From positions 1,816,001 through 1,880,000 of the forward strand of contig NC_051087.1 in NCBI RefSeq assembly GCF_901709675.1: DNA of 64,000 nt. Direction: 5' to 3'. Source of the stretch: Syngnathus acus (Eukaryota > Chordata > Actinopteri > Syngnathiformes > Syngnathidae). This document shows, in pieces, positions 21,801 through 30,750 of the stretch (position 1 is its first letter; each line of letters opens with the position of its first letter). The notes beneath the pieces were generated by a model. That model had not been told where the DNA came from, did not search any database, and worked only from the letters and a program-made list of their open reading frames with translations. The position numbers and the translations under genes were made by a program.

Positions 21801-24414
21801 CTTGGGTGGTCCTGGACAAGAAGAATCCGCCTCTTAAAATGTGTCCTGCAGCAAACAAAACAGCATAGCTCGCCCTTGAGTTTTGCTCTTGGCGTAGGTA
21901 AAAAGTAAGAGAGTGCCTGCTCAGCACCTTTTATCCAAATGCTAATTCCTTCCTGGCCCTTGCTGCCCTTTCTGGAAAGTTGTCCTCGAGAAAAAAAAGC
22001 ACGTCAAGTAGTTTTGGACTCATCCTGCTGACGAACCAGCAAACAAATGGCGATTAAAGTAAAAAAGTCGGTGGGAGGAAGTAATGAGCATTCTGCTAAT
22101 GTCGTTTTCTCGGTTTAATAGCAGCTGCAACCTGACAGACAAAAAAAAGAGCATCTGTGTCTACGTGAGAGTGAGCATGGTGGCCATTAAACAGGCCCTC
22201 TTTAACCGAGCCCCCACCCCGCTTACTCCTTCACGCCCCCATTACACCGGGGATCCTCCAAAGTGCTCTTTGCGCCTCGGGGCCCGTCAAGGTTTCGTGT
22301 AGCTTTTGACGACCGAGAGTTGAAAAGCAGACCGCGAGTAACGCGCCGGGCCTTTCTTTTTCCAAGCAGCGAGACCTTTTGTAATTATACCGCGGGTTTG
22401 CTCCCGCATGGTCATCGGTTGGCCAACTAGTTCCTAGTAAATGGATGGATGGATGAACGTCAACAAATTTGTGTACCAAAAGCACGCTTTGTTTTCCACG
22501 TCTCTAAAAATATCCCCTCTGTGAGCTGCAGGGCCTCCGGTGGAGCTTTTTAGATTTTTATTTTATTTTTTTTGGTACATTCAAGTAGAAAGCTGAAGAA
22601 AGGGGAGCTTTACAATCCAGCTTTGAATGTTGGTGAAGTTTTGAATAAACGTCAAGGCACGGCAATGTAATTCATTCACTCCCATTGACGGCTATAGATG
22701 TCAAAGATCTATTTAACGAGGTTATGTCATTTTATTTCAGATCCCTTCACAGCAATGGTGATTCTAAAGGGAGGGTGTGATGATTTTTGTGTGTCCAGGG
22801 TGGTGAGCGGCTCTCGGGACGCCACGCTGCGTGTATGGGACATCGAGACGGGCCAGTGTTTACACGTCCTCATGGGCCACGTGGCGGCCGTGCGCTGCGT
22901 CCAGTACGACGGCCGGCGGGTGGTCAGCGGCGCTTACGACTTCATGGTCAAAGTGTGGGACCCCGAGACGGAGACGTGCCTCCACACGCTGCAGGGTCAC
23001 ACCAACCGGGTGTACTCGCTACAGGTGAGCCGCCGCCGCCACGCAAAAATGGGCCGCGAGCAGGAGCCAACGTGTCCATTTCGATCCAGTTCGACGGGAT
23101 CCACGTGGTGAGCGGCTCGCTGGACACGTCCATCCGAGTGTGGGACGTGGAGACGGGCAACTGCATCCACACGCTGACGGGCCACCAGTCGCTCACCAGC
23201 GGCATGGAGCTCAAAGACAACATCCTGGTGTCGGGCAACGCCGACTCCACCGTCAAGATCTGGGACATCAAGACGGGCCAGTGTCTGCAAACGTTGCAAG
23301 GTGGCTGTCCACTGATTTTTACTCGGTTAAAGAAACTAGAGCAGAACAATTTTGGAAAATCTTGCACCTTTTAAAAGGTTTCGATAAGATACTTTGGGTG
23401 TGATGCATTTTAAAACCGAGCAGTTTTATTTTTTCCAAAATTCCATCCTGTGTTTTGGATTCCACGACAGTTCAATGTCATTTTAAATTGAATTAATCGC
23501 TCATCCCGAGTGACATCTCGTTTGTGTAATGATGACAAATGAAGAACACGGCCAGTTTGTTTGTCTGCGTGTGCAAACAAAGCTCTTTGCGTTTCATTTG
23601 TGTTTGCGTGAACTCCAACAGTGGCACACGGGAAGTAGCTTCAAAAGCTGCCCTGAAATTTCCCTCATTAGTAAACAATCGGCTGAAACAAAAAAAACAC
23701 ACCAAAAGGGGAGTTGCACCATGGTGGGATGCTGAAAAGACACGCAGGGTTGAGCCTCGGGCGGATGTTTATGTCCGAGATAACGGGGAGGGGCTCTGTA
23801 GGTGGTGTAATTAGGTCAGTGAACAATGTCTGCCATTCATTACCTTTAATGACACAATAGGTGGACGAAGCGCAACAGCGCCGTTGATTAACGTGCGCGG
23901 CAGCGGCCTTGGAAACAAACCGTGGCTGGATCCCGCTGCCATGGCAACCGTGGCTCTAAACACCCTTTTGTGTTTGCTGTCGCCTCAAATTGATTTCATT
24001 AAGATATCGCTTTCAAGCCTCTCGCCGGTTCGGAAGTCAGCGGACGCCGCCATCTTGACCTGAAGCGTGATTGCGACACCCGCGCGAAAGCCTCCACTAA
24101 AGCAGACTGAAAAAACATTTGTAAATATGACGTCTTGTCTGGCAGGTCCGCACAAGCACCAGAGCGCCGTCACGTGCCTGCAGTTCAACAAGAACTTTGT
24201 GATCACCAGCTCGGACGACGGCACGGTCAAGCTGTGGGACTTGAAGACGGGCGAGTTCATCCGCAACCTGGTGACGCTGGAGAGCGGCGGTAGCGGCGGC
24301 GTGGTGTGGCGCATACGGGCCTCCAACACCAAGTTGGTGTGCGCCGTGGGCAGCCGCAACGGCACAGAGGAGACCAAGCTGCTCGTGCTCGACTTTGACG
24401 TGGACATGAAGTGA
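752..24414 (+). CDS. FBXW7: FBXW7, F-box/WD40 substrate receptor of the SCF ubiquitin ligase
   Basis: This nuclear or nucleolar F-box protein delivers phosphodegron substrates (cyclin E, MYC, NOTCH and JUN in mammals) to SKP1-CUL1-RBX1. The common exons are 15088-15170, 15824-15965, 18377-18511, 19519-19642, 19731-19867, 20320-20433, 21563-21744, 22799-23024, 23090-23300 and 24146-24414. All have GT-AG junctions with compatible phases. They encode 540 residues, equal to the human common part, in the order dimerisation helix, F-box, eight-bladed WD40 propeller. The substrate-binding arginines corresponding to human R465 (TVRC), R479 (GSRD) and R505 (AVRC) are all present. Alternative first exons at 752-955 (gamma-like, total 608 residues) and 12051-12089 (beta-like, total 553 residues) join the common part in phase 0. 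No alpha-type acidic first exon is visible. Identity is certain from near-complete match to the vertebrate protein; which transcripts are made is inferred. Confidence 0.97.
2554..2570 (+). promoter_or_regulatory. Weak CTCF-like motif
   Basis: GTCCACTAGAGGTCGCT partly fits the CTCF core (CCASYAGRKGGC), with a T breaking the final GGC. It is the weakest of the CTCF-like motifs in the window. Confidence 0.25.
3800..3846. repeat. (TTTA)n microsatellite
   Basis: About 12 uninterrupted copies of TTTA/ATTT follow a short TTTC run. This is a simple-sequence repeat inside the FBXW7 intron. Confidence 0.95.
3929..3946 (+). promoter_or_regulatory. CTCF-like motif, plus orientation
   Basis: TGCCTCTAGGGGGCAGCA matches the CTCF core consensus well on the plus strand. 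This is a motif match only; binding is inferred. Confidence 0.45.
9661..9688 (+). repeat. Uninterrupted G28 homopolymer
   Basis: Twenty-eight consecutive G residues, directly readable. Such a tract can fold as a G-quadruplex and is prone to length polymorphism and sequencing error. Confidence 0.9.
11495..12050 (+). promoter_or_regulatory. FBXW7: CpG-rich promoter / 5' UTR of the FBXW7 beta exon
   Basis: A sharp rise in GC and CpG content begins around 11.5 kb and ends at the beta start codon at 12051. No TATA box is obvious. The leader contains an in-frame stop (TAA 12024-12026) and an A18 tract (12025-12042) just before the Kozak context. The exact transcription start cannot be read from the sequence. 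Confidence 0.55.
12051..12089 (+). CDS. FBXW7: FBXW7 beta-type alternative first coding exon (13 codons)
   Basis: ATG at 12051 in a strong Kozak context (GCACCATGG) encodes [13 protein letters not shown], identical to the last 13 residues of human beta exon 1. The donor is AAA|GTGAGT at 12090, phase 0 into the common MKRKLDHG exon. An in-frame TAA at 12024-12026 rules out a continuous extension upstream. The roughly 74-residue human beta N-terminus, with its hydrophobic ER-targeting segment, is therefore not encoded here, unless by another upstream exon. The predicted protein has 553 residues. Confidence 0.85.
13518..13533 (+). promoter_or_regulatory. CTCF-like motif, plus orientation
   Basis: CCCACAGGGGGCGCTG is a close match to the CTCF core on the plus strand, about 65 bases before a CpG-rich island. 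Binding is inferred. Confidence 0.45.
13590..13735 (+). promoter_or_regulatory. Possible additional FBXW7 promoter island
   Basis: The order is a TTTTAAG box (about 13616), clustered CpGs (GCGCACCAGCGCCGCTCGC) and a CCGCCGTCGCCATG start-like context, in otherwise AT-rich intron. The ATG opens only a 14-codon ORF. No convincing donor follows, so it remains a weak candidate. Confidence 0.2.
15088..15170 (+). CDS. FBXW7: FBXW7 common exon 1 (MKRKLDHG...)
   Basis: The acceptor TTGTCCTTAG precedes ATGAAGAGAAAGTTGG. The exon encodes [19 protein letters not shown] and eight further residues, and ends in phase 2 at AG|GTAAAA. It is the splice target of every alternative first exon. Its basic MKRK stretch is part of the nuclear localisation signal. 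Confidence 0.95.
15824..15965 (+). CDS. FBXW7: FBXW7 common exon 2
   Basis: Acceptor TTGTTCCAG, donor CAG|GTGGGC. The exon encodes the linker [20 protein letters not shown] through [19 protein letters not shown], closely matching the human TGLVPCSATPTTFGDLRAA region. A second basic cluster (RRR) is retained. Confidence 0.95.
15966..18376 (+). other. FBXW7 intron, 2.4 kb
   Basis: No exon, RNA gene or clear mobile element is recognised. It holds short homopolymers (G11 near 17022-17032, G12 near 17502-17513) and otherwise unremarkable AT-rich DNA. Confidence 0.5.
18377..18511 (+). CDS. FBXW7: FBXW7 common exon 3: dimerisation domain
   Basis: The acceptor TTGTTGCAG is followed by 45 codons from [16 protein letters not shown] to FISLLPKE, with donor GAG|GTGAGG. 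The segment [20 protein letters not shown] is the D-domain that mediates FBXW7 dimerisation and leads into the F-box. Human has Ser where Ile is found (IDICEP versus IDSCEP). Confidence 0.95.
18780..19210. repeat. AT-rich degenerate tandem-like sequence in an FBXW7 intron
   Basis: The stretch is dominated by A-rich words such as ACAAAAAATAT, AAATACTA and GAAATACC, which recur at irregular intervals. It looks like a decayed AT-rich tandem array. No coding potential is seen. Confidence 0.35.
19519..19642 (+). CDS. FBXW7: FBXW7 common exon 4: F-box
   Basis: The acceptor TTCCCACAG is followed by [20 protein letters not shown] and [18 protein letters not shown], the core of the F-box that binds SKP1. 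Donor G|GTGCGT, phase 1. The F-box starts in the preceding exon (LLPKE). Confidence 0.97.
19731..19867 (+). CDS. FBXW7: FBXW7 common exon 5: F-box to WD40 linker
   Basis: The exon encodes [20 protein letters not shown] and [20 protein letters not shown], the alpha-helical linker placing the propeller relative to SKP1. LKKRK replaces human IKRRK. Acceptor CACCAACAG, donor AAG|GTAGCT. Confidence 0.96.
19960..20135 (-). mobile_element. Decayed non-LTR retrotransposon reverse-transcriptase fragment
   Basis: On the minus strand, 20017-19978 reads GAPQGSV-stop-GPLVF, the conserved GVPQGSVLGPLLF block of LINE reverse transcriptases, interrupted by a stop codon. A second, more damaged piece (GV...GPLIF) follows at about 20135-20090. 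The element is dead and sits in an FBXW7 intron. Confidence 0.6.
20320..20433 (+). CDS. FBXW7: FBXW7 common exon 6: first WD40 blade
   Basis: [20 protein letters not shown] and [18 protein letters not shown] form the first WD40 repeat (GH...W). Acceptor ATGCTCAG, donor AAG|GTACGT, 38 codons, phase 0 at both ends. Confidence 0.97.
21236..21310 (-). mobile_element. LINE reverse-transcriptase fragment (GVPQGS block)
   Basis: The minus strand reads [20 protein letters not shown] and then stops. This is the hallmark RT block of L2/Rex1-type non-LTR elements. It lies in an FBXW7 intron, in the same antisense orientation as the fragment at 20.0 kb. The element is inactive. Confidence 0.7.
21563..21744 (+). 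CDS. FBXW7: FBXW7 common exon 7: WD40 blades 2-3
   Basis: The exon covers [36 protein letters not shown] and [14 protein letters not shown]. The Arg of TVRC corresponds to human R465, which contacts the phosphodegron. Acceptor CCTCGCAG, donor AG|GTGAGG, phase 2. Confidence 0.97.
22799..23024 (+). CDS. FBXW7: FBXW7 common exon 8: WD40 blades 3-5
   Basis: The exon covers [34 protein letters not shown] and the blade ending [13 protein letters not shown] and AVRC carry the equivalents of human R479 and R505. Acceptor GTGTCCAG, donor CAG|GTGAGC. The intron that follows is only 65 bp. Confidence 0.97.
23090..23300 (+). CDS. FBXW7: FBXW7 common exon 9: WD40 blades 6-7
   Basis: [20 protein letters not shown] through [20 protein letters not shown] is essentially identical to human. 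Acceptor TTCGATCCAG, donor G|GTGGCT, phase 1. Confidence 0.97.
23301..24145 (+). other. FBXW7 last intron
   Basis: An 845-bp intron. A pair of CCATGG-centred words lies near 23718 and 23940. No exon, RNA or repeat family is recognised. Confidence 0.5.
24146..24414 (+). CDS. FBXW7: FBXW7 terminal coding exon: last WD40 blade and C-terminus
   Basis: [18 protein letters not shown] through [20 protein letters not shown], then K and a TGA stop at 24412-24414. The last 88 residues match human almost perfectly. Acceptor GTCTGGCAG. Confidence 0.98.
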
Positions 24415-24593
24415 ATGCGCGCTTGTTACAGGGGGGGTGGGGGCGGGGAAACAGGAGGCGCCACCCCGATCGCAAGGGCCGATTGTTGCCATGTACAGAG
24501 AAGCACCTCCGAGAACCCGAGGAAGATCTCCGTTGGAATTTCAACCCATCCTGTTTCGCTCACTCGTTCCTGTTCTGAACCTCAACGTCATCA

Positions 24594-24601
24594 ACTGTGA
24601 A
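24594..24601 (+). promoter_or_regulatory. miR-27 8-mer seed match, proximal
   Basis: ACTGTGAA is a perfect 8-mer target for the miR-27 seed, 180 bases after the FBXW7 stop. miR-27a repression of FBXW7 is established in mammals; function here is inferred. Confidence 0.5.
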
Positions 24602-24769
24602 TTCAATCCCCCCTCCACCCCCACCTTCCTGTTGCTATCAGCAACGAATTCCAGTATTAGGACACCCTCACCCCTTCTCATTGTTTGTCGGGGAAAAAAA
24701 CAGGATCACTAGCAACGCAAGTGTTATCAATCAATCTTGTTTTCCAGCCTTCCTTGGCGTTGAGTTGAA

Positions 24770-25610
24770 AAAACAGGAACAGGTGCCCACCTACCAACCT
24801 CCCACAGGAACATCAACGCTGTCCAGTTTTTCCAGAGTGTTTTGGGTCAAGCTTGGTGCTCTGCTCCAGTCTTCGTTGGATTCTGCGGCCCACCAACCAC
24901 CTATCAAGTCTCCACATATAAAAACAGTAACAGGAACGCCAATGCTGTCCAGAGGCAGACCTCTTTGAGTTTGGAGTTGAAAAAACGGGAACAGGAACGT
25001 CATTGCTGTCTGTGATCTGAGTTTTTTCCAGCCCAGCTGGTGCGTTGTTAAAATCTTCCAAATTTAGGAATTCTGCTGGCCCCCTTTCCTTGCCTACCAA
25101 CCTCACACATACAGGAAAAGGAACAAGAACATGAGTATGTTGCTCCTCAGTCCAGCTGTGTGTGTTCCATCTTCCCGACTTTTCGCCAACTCTTCTTGGT
25201 ATCAGGAATGTCAATGCTGTCAGGGGTGACGTCTGCTTCCCTCCATGCCCTCTACCGGGCTGGAAAGACAGGAACGAGAACACCAGTGCTGTCCGGATCG
25301 TTTCAGTCCAGCCGGGGTGTGTGGAATTCTGCTGAAGCAAGCCCCCACCCTTCGCCCACATCTCAATGGAGGGGAAAACTCAATTCGATTATTCTTGAGT
25401 CCATCTGGGGATGCGTTCGGAGGCCACCTATCGCTCCAGGAACAAGAACGGCATCGCTGCTGTTTAATTCAGTCCACCTGGTGGGTGATGTGGCTGCTTT
25501 CTTCTGACACAAACATGCTGTCCAGCTGGTGCCATCCGCCATGTCTCCAAGAAAAAAAAAACGGAAAGTCAAAGCTGTCCTCAGTTTTTCAGTCCAGCGG
25601 TGGAGCACTT
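24770..25610 (+). repeat. Degenerate tandem array in the FBXW7 3' UTR
   Basis: About nine diverged units share the words CAGGAACAGGAAC, CAATGCTGTCC and CAGTCCAGCTGGTG. The GCTGTCC-type word recurs near 24820, 24945, 25006, 25216, 25288, 25456, 25518 and 25576. The spacing suggests a basic period of about 60 bp with drop-outs. The family is not one I recognise. Confidence 0.6.
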
Positions 25611-26225
25611 ACGAGGCTAGCGTGCACCTCCGACTCCTCGCAAAGACCACCGCCACCTGCCACCTCCCAGCCTGTGGCCAAACTGTACTAATGCTGCTAG
25701 ATGAATCGGCGGGACGGAAATAGTCACTTTTTTTTTTTTTTTTTTTTGCTGTGACGTTTTAGTCCCAGGCGAAATTCCAAATTGAACACTTGTGTTTTTG
25801 AGAGGGGAGAAAAGAAGACAACAAAATAGCAAACATCCTACTTTTTTTTTTTTCTTTTTTTTTTTTGCCTCTGAAACTTGAGCCAAACGTGCCTCTACGA
25901 GGCGGAGAGGACGGGTTCGCCTGCCAAGAAAAAAAGAAGGAAGCATGAGTGTTAGCGTGCTAGCGGACAACTTGTGAACACATTCCTCGGGAAAAAACGG
26001 CGGGAATGTATTAATGCTGCGTGGACAAAAAAAAAAACACTTTACAGGATTTCAGTGGACAAGAACAAACAAACAAAAAACGTCCTGGCGTGTGATTGGT
26101 TGTCGTCCGTAGAGGGCCCGCCCACCTGTAAAGTTTTAAGTGTTACACATGGTGGGCAAGAAAAAAAAAAGGAAAAAAAAGGTGAACCTTGTAGCCAAAA
26201 CTTCTCTCCAAAAGTCACAAGCTGA

Positions 26226-26233
26226 ACTGTGAA
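26226..26233 (+). promoter_or_regulatory. miR-27 8-mer seed match, distal
   Basis: A second perfect ACTGTGAA, about 1.6 kb downstream of the first and still upstream of both poly(A) signals. Confidence 0.5.
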
Positions 26234-26500
26234 AGTGGTTGTAACACTGTATAGTAAACAAAAACAAACAACAAAACAAAACAATCTTGCTCTTTCTCCT
26301 CATTTTTCTCCCGCTGTTTAATTTATGGTCTGGTTTGATGAGCCAGATGTTTTTTTTGCTTTTTTAAAAAGTCTTTTTTTCAGTTCAGTTTGTGTTAAAC
26401 TGCCTGGCGAAAAAAGACTAGACAGACAGAAAAAAAAACCTTAAAGGGATTTTTGTGATTTGTTTCATTCACCTAGAATTTTATTTTCTTATAACTTAAA

Positions 26501-26508
26501 GTGCAATA
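26501..26508 (+). promoter_or_regulatory. miR-25/32/92 8-mer seed match overlapping a poly(A) signal
   Basis: GTGCAATA is a perfect 8-mer for the miR-25/32/92/363 seed. It shares AATA with the AATAAA at 26505-26510. Confidence 0.5.
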
Positions 26509-26510
26509 AA
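26505..26510 (+). terminator. FBXW7 proximal poly(A) signal
   Basis: AATAAA within AAAGTGCAATAAAATG, followed by T-rich sequence within 30 bases. Confidence 0.55.
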
Positions 26511-26605
26511 ATGTGGGTTTATTTTACTTTTTTTTTTCTTTTTTCATTTCAAGCAGAAATCCATTGTCTGTTTTGTTACCTTGTGTGAAGGAATCTTCTA
26601 TGTTG

Positions 26606-26611
26606 AATAAA
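26606..26611 (+). terminator. FBXW7 distal poly(A) signal
   Basis: AATAAA in TGTTGAATAAAGC, with a GT-rich element about 45 bases downstream (TTTGTTTGTGGTTG). Confidence 0.65.
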
Positions 26612-29554
26612 GCAAATTATTTGGGTAAAGTTGTCGTGAAGGGAGTAATTTGATTTGTTTGTGGTTGAGCTCGATTTGAAAAAAAAACCGCTGCTTTACA
26701 CTTAACGGTTGAAAAGATTTGTAATCGTAACATTTCACTGAAAATGTCACCAAAAAAAAAACACGCTGACCTTCCTGTTGCTGCAGTCTCCCTTTTCCCT
26801 CTTTGTGAAATGAAGAATTTTTTTTTTTAAATGCTTTTATTGTGGCTCCTCGGGGTCCATCTCTTCCATTTGTCCTTTTGCGGAGATGATGAATGGACTC
26901 ATTTCTCGAGGTTATCGGCCATTTATCCAGCTTGCGCTTTTTTATTTTTTCGCCACCTTCATGCTTGATGAACGAGCGAGCGGTTGCCGCCACCAAGGCC
27001 GCTTGAGATGGAACCCCCCCCTCCCCTTACCTGCAGCATACGTTGCTATGGTAAACATTGAAAAGTCTTTGTGGATGCCGGCAGCCGGACAGCTACGCTT
27101 AATCGCATTTATAACCGTTGTTGCCTGACAAGTGACCGAGTGAACTGAGCTCCCTCAACGGCTGATAAGATGTCATGAAAGTCTAGAGGAAGCCCCGAAG
27201 CCAGTAGAACTTGAAATGTAACGACATGAAATGTAATAAGTCAATTTATCATGGGCATAGTAGTAAAAAAAAATCTCAAGGAGTCAAGAAGTCATTAAAT
27301 AATACACAGTCGGCCATTTTGGTTCAAAGTAACCATTTTGATTGTGTAGTGGCACCCAGAACAATTTACATAATCCCAAATGCTCGTTTTCGTGACATAA
27401 TTTGTGTAATCTTCATTGAGCTTCGTTGCTATTCCTTATAAAGCTGTCTTTAATTGCTAAGAATCCATGAGAACCAAAATCTCAAGCAATCTTAACGAGC
27501 TCTGCAGTGGGAACATCCCGGTTCACGTCCTCCCGTTGCTCACCGTCCTGAAATCTCAATTAGTGCAAAGCCAGCGCATGAAAAGTCCCAGCGGCCCAGC
27601 AGCCAAGGCAATTAGTCGCTAAGAAAAAGACCACTTGCACTCCGGCATCATGGCGACACTCTTTGGTCTGATTGGGGGCGGGGGTGACACCCCCAGCCGC
27701 CACACCGCCCACACCCGTGGTTGACATGGTGTGTCGGCAAAGGCCTTGATGAGAACGATGCCATTCCTCCCCCACCTTTTGCGTGAGGCTGTTGGACATG
27801 ACTCACATGATGATGGTGTGTGGCGGGGGGAAAAAGTCTGATCAAAGGCCGTCAAGATGAAACGTGAAGGTTTCAATCTTTTGACACGAGGCGGCAAGAA
27901 AATGACATTGCTTGCATCATATCAAAGAAACAGACAAAATATTAGGCACAGATCACTTTCACACTGATTGCAACTGCACTGCATCATAACATTTGGACAA
28001 TAATGAAAATACAGCCGTGGCTTGACATGCAAGCGACCCGAGCTGTTTCCCGTTGCTCTCATCTTAAGGTTACTAATCATTAAGCAAAAATGGGGAAAAA
28101 AAAATACACATTGGGAAACGCCATAGACACTCAGGCTAACAACATAAGATATTGGAACTAACATGAAGACAAATCATGGATTCTTTATCCTCACAACGAA
28201 TAACAAACTATCATTTGACCCTTAAGGGCTTCCGTAATTATGCCCGTTGAGCCAAACCATTCTTGCTTTTCACCAATCTTGGCTTGATTTTAATTCCAAA
28301 TTTTAGAAACAGTTCTCAGGATAATTCAGACAACTCTGGAGCACCCTAACGACTTCAATCCCTTTTTTTTTTTTCTTCCTCGTAGTTGGCGCTTTCTAAA
28401 AAGGGCCACCAACCCTCCTCAGGGAGAGAAGTTGATGCGTCACGGTGGAGATGCTGCTTTGCTTTCAACACTCCGCGCATGCGTACGTATGTTTCAGTAT
28501 GTGTGTGTGTGCGGAAGGAAGACTTGAGGATGAGTGGGGTGTGTGCAAGCCATCCATATTGCATGAGGGAGAATCCTCATTAATCAAAGAGCCACAAAAG
28601 CAGCTCGTTATGTTAATTGGATGCTTGTTTTCTAATGAAATGCTCTTCTCTCTCTGATAAAGTCTCAAGTAACCGTGTGAGAGAATGCACGTTTTGATCT
28701 TCTTTTTTTTTTATCGTGTATTCATCATGTTTTTATTATCTTTGGTATGTTTTAGTCAGCGTTTTTTGTCCTGCCTTTATTATCTTTTTAAGCCTAACAT
28801 TGATCATTTTCAGTGTATTTTTTAAATTATCCGCTCAATACAATTTATTTTTGTATCATCAGTGTTTTCATCACAATGCATTTTGTTTTATCTCAATTTT
28901 TATCACCCTCATATAATATATAACATAATTGTAAAGCATAAAGTTTGCGCTCTTTTTGCTGTGCCCGCTTTGACCACCATAAGGCAGTAGTGTAATATAA
29001 TCCCGCAGACACCAACGAAGAAGAATAGACTTCCTCAACATTCTATGACAAATTGAAGATGACCTCCTCCATGCTCAGGTACGTGCATGTTATCTATAAA
29101 TACAGAATATAAAGTTGCAGATTGTTGAACAACATCCAAAATACCATGCACTTATCTTATTTGCAATTGAGACTTTTAAATCCTCCCAAATGTCATTATC
29201 TCAACACTTTCCTACTGAAATATGAATGAAAAGATCAATTGAATTTTTTTTTCTCGTGTTATTGGTTAGCTATGAGGCAACAAAGAATGTCTGCGAGATG
29301 CTTTAATGCAAAGTGACTGGCTGCAACATCAAAGTAGCCAGATGAACAATCAGTTTGGTTGCATGGTGCAGCTCTGCTAGAAAATCAAGCAGCACCACTG
29401 TCATGTGATGTCATGAAAGGCAAAGCAGGCTGCGACCTGTCTTGGCTGAGACAGATGTTCCCTGGCTCTTGTTAGGTGAGCTCGTTAGCGCCATCGGCTT
29501 TCTGCGACAGGTTTCTGTTTGCTAGACTGGTAGCTTGATGAAAGGTCATATTGG

Positions 29555-29625
29555 AGCACTGACTGATGTCGCCGATATTGAAATACATTTCCGATTAATC
29601 GGACAATTAATTAAATTTCATGGAT
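29555..29625. repeat. Decayed transposon-like fragment
   Basis: GATGTCGCCGATATTGAAAT followed by CCGATTAATCGGACAATTAA resembles an interspersed repeat common in fish genomes. The family assignment is from memory of its terminal words only. Confidence 0.3.
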
Positions 29626-30106
29626 ATTGTTGATTTGACTGTATTATTTGAATCTAGTCTTTTTTATTAGGATGTATTTCACATTTATTGTACTTAGTCT
29701 ACGTACTTATGCCAAATGACCAACATTGGGCCTCTGTGCCGGATTTACGCCGATCATAAAAATAAAATTATTTGTCTGAGTCAACTCACAGACTTCTAAC
29801 AATCTGTCTTCAGTTAATAGCCAAACCAGTGTTCAAATCATGTTCGTACAAAATGACTCCAATTGCCAAATAGTTATTAATCCAACTAATTAAAACAACA
29901 TCTTATGTTTGTAAAACTAACTACACAACCTAAAAGTAATGAATGATGAGAAACTCCCCAGGGGGAAAGCATCAAAGGCATCTGGTTTTGAAATGTGCAA
30001 GTGAGTGTCTGTCATGTCCAGCCTTCACGCAGCCGTCGACGCTGCTATCAGCATCGTTCACTCTCTCTTACCTCCAGTCAAGTGATTGAAATGCAGCCAG
30101 CGTGTT

Positions 30107-30135
30107 GCCGGCCGGCCGGCCGGCTGGCTGGCTGG
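30107..30135. repeat. GGCC/GGCT short tandem repeat
   Basis: Tandem GCCG units pass into GGCT units. The first half is self-complementary. Confidence 0.8.
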
Positions 30136-30726
30136 AAGGAGGTGCAGAAGAAAAGAAGCGCTGCCAGTTGACATCCCACTCGCGTTCGTTTGTCACCTCT
30201 CATGCACCTTTTCTTTCATTCGCTTTCCACTGCGTGGGGGGCGGACGACGTGACATCTCCACGCATTTTTGGACAAAAGTAGACATTTTTGGTCAGAACT
30301 TTGTTTAAAGTCACAGAACATGTGCTCGAATAATCAGAATGTGTGCGGCCCCAATAAAACTTAATTATAGGATTTTTTTTCCAATTTAATAATTTTTAAT
30401 TAAATGTTTATTTTGTAGGTTTTTTTTCATTTTAATATTAATTATTTTACTTTATTTTATAGAGGAAGGCTGAGGAAAAGTGGACAAAGCACCAGTGTGA
30501 CTATTAAGAGACTCGGAAACTTTTTTTGCCTTCTTCTTATGATACAATACAGCGTGTCGGTGTTTGTGTGTGCTCAAATACGTGTGTTATCGTAGCGTAG
30601 TTTGATTTATCCGCCTTGCCGTCGCTGTCATCTTCATTTCACGCAGACAACAGCGAGCCGAGACGCGAACACAAACAAAACGTGGCCCGCAGGCTTCATC
30701 AACAACATCAAAACATGTCCGCCGTG

Positions 30727-30750
30727 AATGAATCATCCGTTTGATTCATT
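30727..30750. repeat. Short perfect inverted repeat
   Basis: The arms AATGAATCA (30727-30735) and TGATTCATT (30742-30750) are perfect complements around a 6-base spacer. Each arm contains an AP-1-like TGATTCA/TGAATCA core. Confidence 0.6.

Larger units (their letters stand above)
24415..26635 (+). other. FBXW7: FBXW7 3' UTR
   Basis: The UTR runs from the TGA to the distal poly(A) signal AATAAA (26606-26611), which is followed by a GT-rich stretch (TTTGTTTGTGGTTG near 26653) typical of a cleavage downstream element. A second AATAAA lies at 26505-26510. It contains two miR-27 8-mer seed matches, one miR-25/32/92 match, a degenerate repeat array (about 24770-25610) and several long A and T tracts. 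The extent is inferred without transcript data. Confidence 0.7.

Noticed and set aside
22787-23374. Single 195-codon ORF across FBXW7 exons 8 and 9
   Set aside because: Its first half is out of frame with the WD40 sequence. The correct reading uses the 65-bp intron 23025-23089.
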